Counted from the stretch's first letter, positions 15,802 to 25,634 are shown. The stretch: DNA of 64,000 nucleotides from Bauldia sp. (GCA_026126065.1 JAHCJY010000006.1:62001-126000); one strand, 5' to 3'. Made by a program: numbers and translations. The notes: generated by a model from the sequence alone, not told the origin.

Positions 15802-18800
15802 CTACGGTAGCGACAGGCGCCAGATGATCGTCGACCGGTCTGCGGGATCGAGCGTGATCTGGTGGTTCTTGCCGTTGAGCTGGAACGAGATGCCCAGGAG
15901 GAGATCCTCCGCATCGATCGAGGCGGTGTCGGCGAGGCCGAACTCCCACAGCGGTACCTCGAACCAAGTCGTCTGGACGGCGTGCGGGTCGAGGTTGACG
16001 AGGACGAGAATTCCGCTCTTTCCGTCCGGCGCCTTGCGGAAATAGCCGATGACCTTGTCGTTCCAGGCATTGATGAACAGGACGTTGCGGAAATCGTGCA
16101 GCGCCTCGTTCTCGCGCCGGATGCGGTTCAGCGCGCGAATGTGGTCCTTGATATTGCCGGGGCGGTCGAAGTCGAATGCCCGGAGTTCGTACTTCTCCGA
16201 ATCCAGATACTCCTCGCGGCCCGGCAGCGGCGTCGCCTCGCAGATCTCAAAGCCATTGTAGACGCCCCAGGCGCTCGACAGCGTCGCCGCGAGCGTCGCC
16301 CGGATGACATGGCCGGCCCGGCCGCTCGTCTGGAGGAACACCGGGTTGATGTCGGGCGTGTTGACGAAGAAATTCGGGCGGTAATACTCGCCCATCTCGC
16401 CGGCGAGTTCCTTCGAGTACTCCGTCAGCTCTGCCTTCGTGTCCCGCCAGGTGAAGTAGGTGTAGGACTGCTGGAAGCCGATCTTCGCCAGCTTCTTCAT
16501 CATCTTCGGCCGCGTGAATGCCTCCGCGAGGAAGAGAACGTCCGGGTGCGTGGCGTTCACCGTCCGGATCAGCCACTCCCAGAACGGCAGCGGCTTGGTG
16601 TGCGGATTGTCGACCCGGAAGATCTTCACGCCGTGGTCCACCCAGAACAGGATCACGTCGCGCAGCGCCAGCCACAGGCCGGGCAGGGCGTCGCCGTAGA
16701 AGTGGACGTTGGAGATGTCCTCGTACTTCTTGGGCGGGTTCTCGGCGTATTTCAGCGTCCCGTCCGGCCGCCACTCGAACCACTCCGGATGCTGCCTGAT
16801 CCACGGATGGTCGAGCGAGGCGTTGATGGCGAAGTCGAGCGCGATCTCGAGCCCGTGCGCGTGCGCCGCTTCCACCAGGCGGCGGAAATCCTCGATTGTG
16901 CCGAGTTCGGGGTGGATCGCGTCGTGGCCGCCTTCGGCAGCGCCGATGGCATAGACGCTGCCCGGCTCGCCCGGACCCGCCCGCAGGCTGTTGTTCTTGC
17001 CCTTGCGGTTGGTGCGGCCGATCGGATGGATCGGCGGGAAGTAGAGGACATCGAAGCCGAGGTCGCGGACATAGGGCAGCCTGCGGATGACGTCGTCGAA
17101 CGTGCCGTGGCGCGCCGGGTCGCCCGACGCGGAGCGGGGAAAAAGCTCGTACCACGCCGAGAACAGGGCGGCCTTCCGGTCCACGACGAGGCCGAGCTCG
17201 CGCGGGTATCGCGACACGTTGAGCCGCTCGCCTGTCGTCCCGATCAGCGTCGCGGCATGCGGCGAACTCAGCAGCGTCCACAGCGTTTCGGTGTTCCCCT
17301 CGGCGGCGCGAAGCTCGGCGCGCAGGCCATCGAGCAGGTTGGTCGTGGTGGGATCGGTGCCTTCGGCATGGTCGAAGAGGTGGGTGCCCTCGATCAGCTC
17401 GAGCGAGACGTTGTGCCCCGCCGCCCGCTTCTTTGCGACCTCGTCGCGCCATGTCGCGTAGGGGTCGCGCCACGCCTCGATCGTGTAGACGTACCGGGTG
17501 TTCTCCGCGACCGTGAAGCTGCCGGTCCAGCGGTCCTGCTCGCCCGCGGTCATCGCGGCACGGCTCCACGCCGCGTCGGCGGCCCGGCGATAGAGGATCG
17601 CCGCCGCGATCTTGTCGTGGCCGTCGGTAAAGACGTCGGCGCTGACGACGATCGTATCCCCGACCACCCGCTTCACCGCGGTGAGACCGCCGTCGATCTC
17701 GGGGGACACGGCTTCGATGACCACGCGGCCCTCGCCGGTCGGGCTCGTGGGGTCGGCGGCTGGTCCGGCGTCGGTCGTTGCGGCCTTCCTCGTCATCGCC
17801 TTCTTCATCGGATTGACCGGGGGTTCGGATCGGGAGTGGCGTCCGCGCCGCTCGGTCGCGAGGGAGCGGGCGAGTTCGTCGAGCGGCCCGCCGGCGCGGG
17901 CGAGCATTTCGACCGGCATCGGCGTGCGCCGTTGCCAGTTCGGGGCACCAGACGCAACGCCTGGCACGTTGTGGGCCTCGGTTGCCCCGACCAGGTCGTC
18001 GATCTGGAACGACACCAGATCGGAGCGGGAGCGCGCCATCAGGCGCGCGACGGCTTCGAACGGAGGCTCGGCCGGCACGGAACCCGCGGGGAGGAGTCCG
18101 TGGCGCACGAGGAGCGCGGCAAGCTGTTCCTTGTCGCGTTCGCGCGCGGCGCGATCGGCGGCCTCGCGCCCCGGGGGCGTGATGCCGTGGCGGAGGCGGT
18201 CGGTGACGTCCTGGCCGTTCCACCAGCCCGCGAAACTTGCCATATCGTGTGTGTTGACCACCGCGAGGGCAAGAGGCGGGTAGTCCGCCGGCGGAATGAA
18301 TTCGCCCCCGTTGCGGCGCTCGAAATAGAGCACCCGGTAGGAAAGGATGCCCGAGCGGGTCAGCGTTTCCGTGAAGCCGGGCGGCGCCGTGCCGAGGTCT
18401 TCGCCGATGACCAGGCAGCGTGCCCGGTGGCTCTCGATCCGGAGGACCGCAAGCATGGCGTCGAGCGGATAAGAGACATAGGCGCCGAATTCGGCCGGCC
18501 TGCCTTCGGGGATCAGGAACAGCCGGCCAAGCTGGAATGCGTGGTCGATCCGGATCGCGCCGGCGTGCCGCATGATCGATGCCGCCGCCGAGCGGAACGG
18601 GCGCAGGCCGTTGTCGACCAGCGCCACGGGATGAAGCGGCGGCAGACCCCAGTTCTGGCCCTGCGGCGCGAGGGCGTCGGGCGGCGCGCCGACCGCCAGG
18701 CCGAGGCCGAAATCCTCCGGTGCCGCCCATACGTCGGAACCGAGCCGGTCGACGCCGACTGCAAGGTCGCAGTAGAGGCCGATCTCCATTCCGCCCGCCC

Positions 18801-19899
18801 GGGCGCGTTCCGCCGCCGCGGCGAGTTGCCGGTCCGCGAGCCATTGCAGCCAGGCGTGGAAGGCGATGCGGTCCTCCGCCTCCGACTTGAAGCCGCGGAC
18901 GGCCTTCGATGCCGGATTGCGGTATTCCGCCGGCCATTCGTGGAGCCCGATGCCGCGCTGGCGGAAGTGGTCGTGCAGCGCGTTGAAGGTCGCGTGGGCC
19001 TCGAGCGCCTTGCCGCCTTCGGCCCGGAAGCGCTCGAAATCGTCGTTCGCCTTGCGCCGCCGGAACGCCGCCCAGATCGCTTCGAGGACGGGCAGCTTGA
19101 TCGCCCACACGGCGGCGTAGTCGACGAGTTCGCTCTCCCTGGCGGCGGCCAGCGAGCCGTTCTCCTCCGCGGCCTCGAGGAGTGCGGCCGCCTTGCCGCC
19201 GAAGCCGGGCGCCTGGCGGGGATCGACGTAGATCGGATCGATGAAGAACCGCGACGACGGCGAATAGGGCGAAATGCGGCTCCGGTCGGCCGGGAACAAT
19301 GCGTGCAGCGGGCTGAGGCCGAGGAAGTCGGCGCCGCGCTGCCCGGCGGCGAAGGCGAGCTCGCCCACATCGGTGAAATCGCCAATGCCGAGGTCCGTCT
19401 CCGAAGTGAGCGCGTAGGTCTGCGCGGTCAGCCCCCAGCGGCCGCCGCCGGCTGGCCGCCAGCACTGCGCCGGCGCGGAGATAACGGTGGCTTCCGCCGC
19501 GGCGTCGCCGTGACGGACCGTCAGGCGATGGTATCCGGCCGGAAGCGCCGGCAGGGTGATGGTGCCGCCGGCGGAGTCGGCGCGGCCCTCGCTGACCGCT
19601 CCCGCTTCGTCCGCGAGTCGCCAGTGCGCCGTCCGCTCGGTCGTGAAGGCGAGGCGGACCGTCGTCGGCCGGTCGGCTTCTGCCACGATCACGCCGGGAA
19701 CCAGCGCCGCCTCGCGTGCCTCGAGCTGCGCCAGCGCCTCGGCGACGGCCGTCTCGGAGGACAGGTCGAAGCCGAGCGCCGTGAGCACGGCCTCGGCGGA
19801 GTCCGGCGACGTCCGGATCTCGGTGCCGGACATGTCGTGGTAGCTCGCCTCGATGCCGGCGAGCGTCGCCAGGCGGGCAATTCGGCTGTCGTGGTGCAT
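15802..19899 (-). CDS. malQ-glgE: MalQ-GlgE fusion: 4-alpha-glucanotransferase joined to maltose-1-phosphate maltosyltransferase
   Basis: This is one uninterrupted 1365-residue frame. Residues 1 to about 690 are a GH77 4-alpha-glucanotransferase with catalytic residues at Asp452 (RIDH), Glu500 (GEDLG) and Asp552 (NTHD). Residues from about 720 are a GH13_3 GlgE maltosyltransferase. It has the N-terminal beta domain (VSADVFTDGHD), FPPIHPIGRTNRKGKNN, nucleophile Asp1097 (FRVDNPH) and acid Glu1126 (FLAEAF). GlgE elongates alpha-1,4-glucan from maltose-1-phosphate, and MalQ rearranges malto-oligosaccharides. An in-frame Met at residue 698 (position 17808) would give a normal 668-residue GlgE, but I see no good ribosome site before it. 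glgX starts the operon upstream, 6 bases away. Confidence 0.92.
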   Translation of the reverse strand: MHHDSRIARLATLAGIEASYHDMSGTEIRTSPDSAEAVLTALGFDLSSETAVAEALAQLEAREAALVPGVIVAEADRPTTVRLAFTTERTAHWRLADEAGAVSEGRADSAGGTITLPALPAGYHRLTVRHGDAAAEATVISAPAQCWRPAGGGRWGLTAQTYALTSETDLGIGDFTDVGELAFAAGQRGADFLGLSPLHALFPADRSRISPYSPSSRFFIDPIYVDPRQAPGFGGKAAALLEAAEENGSLAAARESELVDYAAVWAIKLPVLEAIWAAFRRRKANDDFERFRAEGGKALEAHATFNALHDHFRQRGIGLHEWPAEYRNPASKAVRGFKSEAEDRIAFHAWLQWLADRQLAAAAERARAGGMEIGLYCDLAVGVDRLGSDVWAAPEDFGLGLAVGAPPDALAPQGQNWGLPPLHPVALVDNGLRPFRSAAASIMRHAGAIRIDHAFQLGRLFLIPEGRPAEFGAYVSYPLDAMLAVLRIESHRARCLVIGEDLGTAPPGFTETLTRSGILSYRVLYFERRNGGEFIPPADYPPLALAVVNTHDMASFAGWWNGQDVTDRLRHGITPPGREAADRAARERDKEQLAALLVRHGLLPAGSVPAEPPFEAVARLMARSRSDLVSFQIDDLVGATEAHNVPGVASGAPNWQRRTPMPVEMLARAGGPLDELARSLATERRGRHSRSEPPVNPMKKAMTRKAATTDAGPAADPTSPTGEGRVVIEAVSPEIDGGLTAVKRVVGDTIVVSADVFTDGHDKIAAAILYRRAADAAWSRAAMTAGEQDRWTGSFTVAENTRYVYTIEAWRDPYATWRDEVAKKRAAGHNVSLELIEGTHLFDHAEGTDPTTTNLLDGLRAELRAAEGNTETLWTLLSSPHAATLIGTTGERLNVSRYPRELGLVVDRKAALFSAWYELFPRSASGDPARHGTFDDVIRRLPYVRDLGFDVLYFPPIHPIGRTNRKGKNNSLRAGPGEPGSVYAIGAAEGGHDAIHPELGTIEDFRRLVEAAHAHGLEIALDFAINASLDHPWIRQHPEWFEWRPDGTLKYAENPPKKYEDISNVHFYGDALPGLWLALRDVILFWVDHGVKIFRVDNPHTKPLPFWEWLIRTVNATHPDVLFLAEAFTRPKMMKKLAKIGFQQSYTYFTWRDTKAELTEYSKELAGEMGEYYRPNFFVNTPDINPVFLQTSGRAGHVIRATLAATLSSAWGVYNGFEICEATPLPGREEYLDSEKYELRAFDFDRPGNIKDHIRALNRIRRENEALHDFRNVLFINAWNDKVIGYFRKAPDGKSGILVLVNLDPHAVQTTWFEVPLWEFGLADTASIDAEDLLLGISFQLNGKNHQITLDPADRSTIIWRLSLP

Positions 19900-19905
19900 C
19901 GGTCC

Positions 19906-22008
19906 TCAGCCTGGCAGGTACTGCGCCGTATGACGGAGAAGCACGAGCGACCGCCCCGCGACAAGCCGGTGGCCGCCAGGGCCGACAGCAATGTGGGAAT
20001 CGGCGGCGCGCCCGTCCTGCGTCGCCGTGTCTATGACCGCGTGCCATTCCCCGCTCGGGAAGTCGAGCGGAAGCCGGAACTCGACGGCACGGTCGTCGGC
20101 GTTGAGGATCATGAGGAAGCGTGATTCGCCGTTGCCGTCATTGCCGAACTGGCATCCGAGGGTGCGGCGGTCATGGTCGGGCCAGTCGTCGGCGCTCATC
20201 AGCCGCCCCTCCGGGGCAATCCAGTAGACGTCCGCAAGCCCTGTGTCGGCGTGGTGCGTGCCTTCGAGGAAGTCGAGGCGGCGAAAAGCCTGGTTCCCGC
20301 GCCTGAGTTCGGCAAGCATCTCGACGAAGGGGCCGATCGTTGGATCGGTCTCGTCCTCCCAGTTGACCCAGCTCGCCTCGTTGTCCTGACAGTACGCGTT
20401 GTTGTTGCCGTGCTGGGTCCGCGCGCGTTCGTCGCCCATCAGAAGCATCGGGGTGCCGATCGACAGGAACAGCGTGGCGAGGAGGTTCTTCCGCTGCCGC
20501 GACCGCGCCAGTTTCACGATGATGTCTTCCGTCGGGCCCTCGACGCCGAAGTTCATCGACAGATTGTGCGAGTGGCCGTCGCGGTTGTGCTCGCCGTTCC
20601 GGTAGTTGTGCTTCTCCTGGTAGGAGACGAGATCGTTGAGCGTGAAGCCGTCATGCGACGTCACGAAGTTGACCGTCGCCCACGGATGGCGGCCCGACGG
20701 GCCGAATATCTCGCGTGAGCCCGTCAGGGCGCGCGCCAGCGCCGGCAGGCGGCCGCCGTCACCCCGCCAGAACCCGCGCACCGGATCGCGGAACTGGTCG
20801 TTCCATTCGCTCCAGCCGCGCGGGAAGTGGCCGACGCGGTAGCCGTCATGGCCGAGGTCCCACGGCTCCGCGATCAGCTTGGTGTTGCGCAGCACCGGGT
20901 CCTGGCCGATCGCGGCGAGGAACCCCGCATCGTCGTCGAAGTCGTAGGGCTGGCGGGCGAGGGCGGGGGCAAGGTCGAAGCGGAAGCCGTCGACATGATA
21001 GGCCTCGACCCAATGGCGGAGGCTGTCCATCACGAGCCGCAGCACCTGCGGGTGCGCGACGTTCAGCGTGTTGCCGGTGCCGGTCGCATCCCAGTAGTGG
21101 CGCCGGTTCTCGGGCGCGAGCTTGTAGTAGACGGCGTTGTCGAGGCCCTTGAACGACAGCGTCGGGCCGTACTCGTTCCCTTCGGCCGTGTGGTTGTAGA
21201 CGACGTCGAGGATCACCTCGATGCCTGCGGAGTGCAGCGTCGCGATGGCCTGGCGCAGGCCGGGAACGCCGGTCTGGCCCAGATACCGGCGCTCAGGCGT
21301 GAAATAGTTGAGCGTGGAATAGCCCCAGTAGTTCCGAAGGCCCTTCCGCACGAGGAAATGGTCGTCCACGAACGCCTGGATCGGCAGGAGTTCGACCGCC
21401 GTCACACCGATCTTCTTGAGGTGTTCGACGACCGCCGGGTGGCCGAGCGCGTCATAGGTGCCGCGGATCGGACCCGGGATGTCCGGATGAAGGGCGGTGA
21501 GGCCCTTCACATGGGCCTCGTAGATGACCGTATCGCGCCAGTGGCTCCGCCGCCGCGGCGCATCCTCCCAGTCGCCGAACGGCGCCTCGACGACCCCTTT
21601 GGGCAGGAAGGGCGCGCTGTCCGAGCGGCTGCGTGGCGGGTCGAGCCCCTCCTTGCCGACGATGTATCCGTAGAGCGCGTCGTTCCACGACAGCGGCCCG
21701 GAGAGCTGCCTGGCGTAGGGGTCGATCAGCAGCTTGCTCGGATTGTAGCGGTGCCCGGCGCCCGGCTCGTACGGACCGTAGGCGCGGTAGCCGTACAGGA
21801 GGCCCGGCTGGGCATCGCGGAGATAGCAGTGCCAGACGCCCTCGCTCTGTCGCGGCAGCGCGAAGGTGGCAACCTCCTGCCGGCCGGAGGGGTCGAAGAG
21901 GCAAAGGTCGACGCCGGTGGCGTGCTCCGCGAACACGGCGAAGTTTACGCCGTGGCCGTCGAAGGTCGCGCCAAGGGGCGAGGGGACGCCGTCGTCTAGC
22001 GTGTACAT
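19906..22008 (-). CDS. glgX: Glycogen debranching enzyme GlgX
   Basis: This roughly 700-residue GH13_11 isoamylase-type enzyme hydrolyses alpha-1,6 branches of phosphorylase-limited glycogen. Motifs: a CBM48-like start (SPLGATFDGHGVNFAVFAEHA), DVVYNHTAEG, nucleophile in VDGFRFDLAP, acid in LIAEPWDLG, and VTSHDGFTLNDLVSYQEKHN. I chose ATG 22008 because the protein family begins near this point, and a start further up at 22107 would fall in a hairpin. The stop is 6 bases before the malQ-glgE start, so they form an operon. Together they would trim glycogen, recycle short glucans and extend glucan from maltose-1-phosphate. Confidence 0.93.
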   Translation of the reverse strand: MYTLDDGVPSPLGATFDGHGVNFAVFAEHATGVDLCLFDPSGRQEVATFALPRQSEGVWHCYLRDAQPGLLYGYRAYGPYEPGAGHRYNPSKLLIDPYARQLSGPLSWNDALYGYIVGKEGLDPPRSRSDSAPFLPKGVVEAPFGDWEDAPRRRSHWRDTVIYEAHVKGLTALHPDIPGPIRGTYDALGHPAVVEHLKKIGVTAVELLPIQAFVDDHFLVRKGLRNYWGYSTLNYFTPERRYLGQTGVPGLRQAIATLHSAGIEVILDVVYNHTAEGNEYGPTLSFKGLDNAVYYKLAPENRRHYWDATGTGNTLNVAHPQVLRLVMDSLRHWVEAYHVDGFRFDLAPALARQPYDFDDDAGFLAAIGQDPVLRNTKLIAEPWDLGHDGYRVGHFPRGWSEWNDQFRDPVRGFWRGDGGRLPALARALTGSREIFGPSGRHPWATVNFVTSHDGFTLNDLVSYQEKHNYRNGEHNRDGHSHNLSMNFGVEGPTEDIIVKLARSRQRKNLLATLFLSIGTPMLLMGDERARTQHGNNNAYCQDNEASWVNWEDETDPTIGPFVEMLAELRRGNQAFRRLDFLEGTHHADTGLADVYWIAPEGRLMSADDWPDHDRRTLGCQFGNDGNGESRFLMILNADDRAVEFRLPLDFPSGEWHAVIDTATQDGRAADSHIAVGPGGHRLVAGRSLVLLRHTAQYLPG

Positions 22009-22106
22009 GCGATGGGGGTATGTTGCGGGCGCAGGGACTGCGGCCGGCGGGCTTGCGGGCGACGGCCGCACAAACCTCCTGCGGCGCCGATATGTCGGCG
22101 CGATCA

Positions 22107-22127
22107 AGGCCGGCAGGATGCCGGCCT
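22107..22127 (-). terminator. Hairpin between the ABC operon and glgX
   Basis: A perfect 9-base-pair stem (22107-22115 with 22119-22127) has a three-base loop, about 40 bases after the ABC ATPase stop on the minus strand. No T run follows. It plausibly separates the ABC operon from the glucan operon. Confidence 0.5.
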
Positions 22128-22166
22128 GTCAAGGCGAGGATCGGCGCAGGATCGCCTGAAAAGGCG

Positions 22167-23039
22167 TCAGGCGGCCGTCTGGGCGGCAACTTCCCGGCCG
22201 TAGAAGTCCGAACCCGGGTCCGTCACCACCATGTCGCGGATGGCGCTCCAGAGATGGCTGCGCAGCCGGATGAACTCCGGGTCGGCGCGGACGTCGTAGC
22301 TCCAGCGCGGCCGCGGCAGGTTCACGGGGATGACCTCGACGATGCGGCCGGGCCGTGGCCCCATCAGGACGATCTGGTCGGCCAGAAGCACGGCCTCGTC
22401 GACGCTGTGGGTGACGAACACGACCACGCCCTTCTGCCGTGCCCACAGCGACATAAGTTCGCCCTGCATCAGTTCGCGCGTCTGCGCGTCGATGCTGGCG
22501 AACGGCTCGTCCATGAGCAGGATCTCAGGCTGGGTTGCGAACGCGCGCGCCAGCGCGACGCGCTGCTTCATGCCGCCCGACAACTCGGAGGGATAGGCCT
22601 TCCGGAATTTCGACAGCCCAACCAGTTCGAGGAAGCGGTCAGCCCGCTCACGCGCTTCGCGCTTCGGGGTGCCGCTGACTTCCAGGCTGAAGGCAACGTT
22701 CTTCAGCACCGTCGCCCACGGCACGAGCCGGAACGACTGGAACACGAAGCCCATCGACGGGCCGGGAGCCGGGTTCCTGCCCGAGACGAGGACCTCGCCG
22801 GCGTCCGGCCTGATGAGGCCGTTGATCATGCGCAGCAGGGTTGTCTTGCCGCAGCCGGACGGGCCGACCAGCGACACGAACGTGTTGTCGGCGATGTCGA
22901 GCGACACGTCCTTGAGGGCGACGACGGTGTCGTCCGAACGGGGCCGGCGGAAGGTCTTGCCGACGGAGCGGATTGAGATCTTGGGAACGCTGCCGGCCGC
23001 TTGCGCGGCCGGCAGTTCCCTGGCGACTGCCAGGTCCAT
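22167..23039 (-). CDS. ABC transporter ATP-binding protein, nitrate/sulfonate/taurine type
   Basis: This 290-residue ATPase has Walker A GPSGCGKTT, Q-loop VFQSFRLVPW, signature LSGGMKQRV, Walker B ILLMDEPF and the switch His in VTHSVDEA. This places it in the SsuB/TauB family, which energises uptake of small anions or precursors. The ATG at 23039 was chosen; it lies 5 bases after the stop of the binding-protein gene. A striking inverted repeat occupies the first codons (22990-23015). The substrate cannot be told from the ATPase. Confidence 0.93.
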   Translation of the reverse strand: MDLAVARELPAAQAAGSVPKISIRSVGKTFRRPRSDDTVVALKDVSLDIADNTFVSLVGPSGCGKTTLLRMINGLIRPDAGEVLVSGRNPAPGPSMGFVFQSFRLVPWATVLKNVAFSLEVSGTPKREARERADRFLELVGLSKFRKAYPSELSGGMKQRVALARAFATQPEILLMDEPFASIDAQTRELMQGELMSLWARQKGVVVFVTHSVDEAVLLADQIVLMGPRPGRIVEVIPVNLPRPRWSYDVRADPEFIRLRSHLWSAIRDMVVTDPGSDFYGREVAAQTAA

Positions 23040-23044
23040 TGTTG

Positions 23045-24100
23045 CTAGCGTCCCGCGGGATCGAGCGCCGGGCAGGCCTCGGTGGCCGCCATGACGCCGC
23101 CGAGGGCCTCGTTGGCGTCGTCCGCGACAGTGAAGTCGACCCATTCGCCGATCTCCACCATGCGCATCCCGGCAAGATCCGCCGTTCCGTAGGCGTCGGT
23201 CGTGCCGGTCGTGATCGTCGGCTCGTCCATGCCGCCGTTGACGCTCCAGGCGCACCGGAACTGCTCGGCAAGGATGGCGAGGTTCGCCGGGTCGTAGTCC
23301 GGGCGAGCGACGATCATGGCGTCGATCCACAGCTGCGGATCGGCGGCGAAGTCACGCGCCGCGCGGGTCAGCGCGCGCACCACCGCGACGACATCGTCAC
23401 GGCGCTCGGTCAGGACCGAATCCGGCACGACGTTGACCTTGTTCAGGATGCCGGCGTGCATGAGGTATTGGTCGACCGGGACGAGGACCTGGATGTTCGA
23501 CTTGTCCTCGAGGCCGAGATAGGTGCCGATCGACATGGTGGTCGCATCGATCTGGCCGGCGATGAGGGCGGCGCCGCGCTGGGCCGGAGGGCCGACGGCG
23601 ACGAACGTGACCGACGCCGGATCGACGCCGATCGCAGCGAAGACGAGATTGGTCAGCGTGTAGTCGAGGCTGCCGATCGCGGCCACGCCGAACGTCTTGC
23701 CGGCGAGGTCGGCCGGGCTTTGGATTGCGTTGCTGGCCACGATCGAGAACGGCAGGAACTTGTCGGGCGAGACCACCGCTTTGATCGGCAGGAGGTTCTG
23801 CGCGACCATGCCGAGTGCGGCGGTCAGCGAGACGTTGGCCATGTCGCCCTGGCCGGCGATGAGTGCGGCGACGGCGGTCGGAGTGTCGTTGACGGGCACG
23901 AGTTCGACGTCAACGCCCTCCTGCTCGTAGTAGCCGAGTTGCTCGGCCAGCCACATGACGGAATTGAGCACGAGCGGGGTGGTCGGCTCGACGACGATGA
24001 GACGGAACGGCTGGCCCTGCGCCAAGGCGGGGCCGGCGGCGATCACCGTCCCGACGGTCGCAGCTACTGCGAGGCGTCGGATGGACGATGCGAGAGACAT
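23045..24100 (-). CDS. ABC transporter periplasmic binding protein, NMT1/SsuA-like
   Basis: This 351-residue precursor has a signal peptide ending in AGPALAQ/GQPF. The NMT1-like fold is indicated by LNSVMWLAEQLGYYEQEGVDVELVP, the typical start of this family. VAALIAGQGDMANVSLTAALG and SPADLAGKTFGVAAIGSLDYTL follow. Such proteins bind sulfonates, taurine, nitrate or thiamine precursors, and I cannot choose among them. It is the middle gene of a permease, binding protein, ATPase operon on the minus strand, about 190 bases after the permease gene. Confidence 0.88.
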   Translation of the reverse strand: MSLASSIRRLAVAATVGTVIAAGPALAQGQPFRLIVVEPTTPLVLNSVMWLAEQLGYYEQEGVDVELVPVNDTPTAVAALIAGQGDMANVSLTAALGMVAQNLLPIKAVVSPDKFLPFSIVASNAIQSPADLAGKTFGVAAIGSLDYTLTNLVFAAIGVDPASVTFVAVGPPAQRGAALIAGQIDATTMSIGTYLGLEDKSNIQVLVPVDQYLMHAGILNKVNVVPDSVLTERRDDVVAVVRALTRAARDFAADPQLWIDAMIVARPDYDPANLAILAEQFRCAWSVNGGMDEPTITTGTTDAYGTADLAGMRMVEIGEWVDFTVADDANEALGGVMAATEACPALDPAGR

Positions 24101-24292
24101 GAGGCAGCACTCCCTAGAAGGCGCGGCAATACGTTTCCAGAACCGCGCAGGTTTTGGACGCTTCGCTCCATGTGCCTCTAGGCAGCTTTCGCCACCCTTC
24201 GTACCTGCAAGTAAAGCACTTTTCGGCGCGTGATTGCTAGTGGTTGCCGCATTTGCGCGGTTCGCCGCCGGCCAAAACCACCCGGGTACGAC

Positions 24293-25441
24293 CTATCGGC
24301 TGCTGTAGCGCCAGCGGTCCATGCGACCTTCGAGGAACCGAAGGCTCTGCGTCACGAGGATACCGATGCAGGCCAGCACGACCACGATTACGGAGTAATT
24401 CGCCATCCGGAAGCTCCCTCGGTATTCGCTGAGCAGCCCGCCGAGGCCGGAAACACTGACATAAAGTTCCGCGACGACAGTGTTGATGAGCCCGATCGTG
24501 GCGCCGAGGCGAAGTCCGACGACGATGAAGGGCAGGGAGCCGGGCAGGAGGATGCGCCGGAATATCTGACCTCGCGACGCGCCCGATGACTTCGCCATTT
24601 CCACCAGTTCGCCGTCCGCATTGAGGACGCCGGCATAGGTGTTGACGATGATCGGCATCACCGCGCCCAGGAAGATGATGAAGATCTTGGCTTCCCAGAA
24701 GATGCCCAGGATCACCGTAATGAGGGGGATGAAGGCGATCCGGGGAGTCGCCATGAGCGCGTTGACGTAGATCTCCATCGTCCGGCCGAACGGCCGGAAT
24801 CCGCCGAGGATCAGGCCGACGAAGATCCCGACGAGCCCGGCAAGACCGAAGCCGAGGAAGTAGATGAGGACGCTGCCGAGCTGGCGGACCGTCCCGTCAC
24901 CGGCCTGGTCGATGCCGAAGGTCGCATGCCACAATCGCGTCTCGGACACTGCGACCAGACACCCCCAGAAGCCCTCAGGCGGCGAGATGCCCTCGCGCAG
25001 GCGCGTGGCGAGCGCCTGCGGCGTCAGTTCGCAGGCCATGCGCGTGGCCGCGGCCCAGGTTTCCCCAGGGCTTGGGATGAGCGAGTTCGTGGAGGAGAAC
25101 ACCCACCACTGCAGGATGATCCCCTGCAGCGCGAAGATGCGGTAGATCGCGATCTTCCATCCCGGCGAGAGATTGGGCAGGGCGATGGCGAACGCCGCCA
25201 ATTGGACGAACGCGACGAGGAACACGAGCGGCGAGTAGACGAGGAAGGAGTCCGGCTGGACGCCCTGGAGCGCGACGCAATTGGCTGTGGTGGCGACAAG
25301 GCACGGGATCGCCTCGCCGAGCGTGCCGAGGAGGCCGCGATCGGTATCGATCGCGATGTTGCCGTAGAAGACCAGCCACCACACGATGGCGATGCCGGCC
25401 GACAGCGCCAGCGCAGCCATCAGCCGCTTCTGCAAGGTCAA
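24293..25441 (-). CDS. ABC transporter permease, SsuC-like, with an extended N-terminus
   Basis: This 382-residue inner-membrane protein has the cytoplasmic EAA loop near the C-terminus (ELVEMAKSSGASRGQIFRRI, then LLPGSLPFI). This puts it in the binding-protein-dependent permease superfamily. Typical SsuC/TauC permeases have about 250-280 residues. The extra 120 or so residues at the N-terminus hold three further hydrophobic segments (IVWWLVFYGN, LVFLVAFVQLAAFAIAL and IFALQGIILQWWVF). The first gene of its operon, it is followed by the binding protein and the ATPase. Confidence 0.9.
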   Translation of the reverse strand: MTLQKRLMAALALSAGIAIVWWLVFYGNIAIDTDRGLLGTLGEAIPCLVATTANCVALQGVQPDSFLVYSPLVFLVAFVQLAAFAIALPNLSPGWKIAIYRIFALQGIILQWWVFSSTNSLIPSPGETWAAATRMACELTPQALATRLREGISPPEGFWGCLVAVSETRLWHATFGIDQAGDGTVRQLGSVLIYFLGFGLAGLVGIFVGLILGGFRPFGRTMEIYVNALMATPRIAFIPLITVILGIFWEAKIFIIFLGAVMPIIVNTYAGVLNADGELVEMAKSSGASRGQIFRRILLPGSLPFIVVGLRLGATIGLINTVVAELYVSVSGLGGLLSEYRGSFRMANYSVIVVVLACIGILVTQSLRFLEGRMDRWRYSSR

Positions 25442-25634
25442 CGCCCGGTTCCTCCCATCATCCCCCGCCGGAACCGTACTACGGCAGGGAAGCTCCCTCG
25501 GGTGTCTTCGAGGTCATGCGTCGCCGCCCCGGCGCAGGCACCGGGACGGACTGCGCCGACATAACCGAGGAGGACGCCCCCGCCAAAGCTAACCATACGG
25601 CTCTGATTTGGTCGAGAGCAGGAATGGTCCGTCA

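Noticed and set aside
15862..20124. Very long plus-strand open frame (1420 codons) opposite the MalQ-GlgE gene
   Set aside because: It is antisense to a gene with all catalytic motifs, is rich in Arg, Asp and Val without domain features, and reflects codon-position GC bias.
22009..22107. Upstream start for GlgX at 22107
   Set aside because: It would begin in the arm of a hairpin and add about 33 Arg/Pro/Ala-rich residues not typical of the family.
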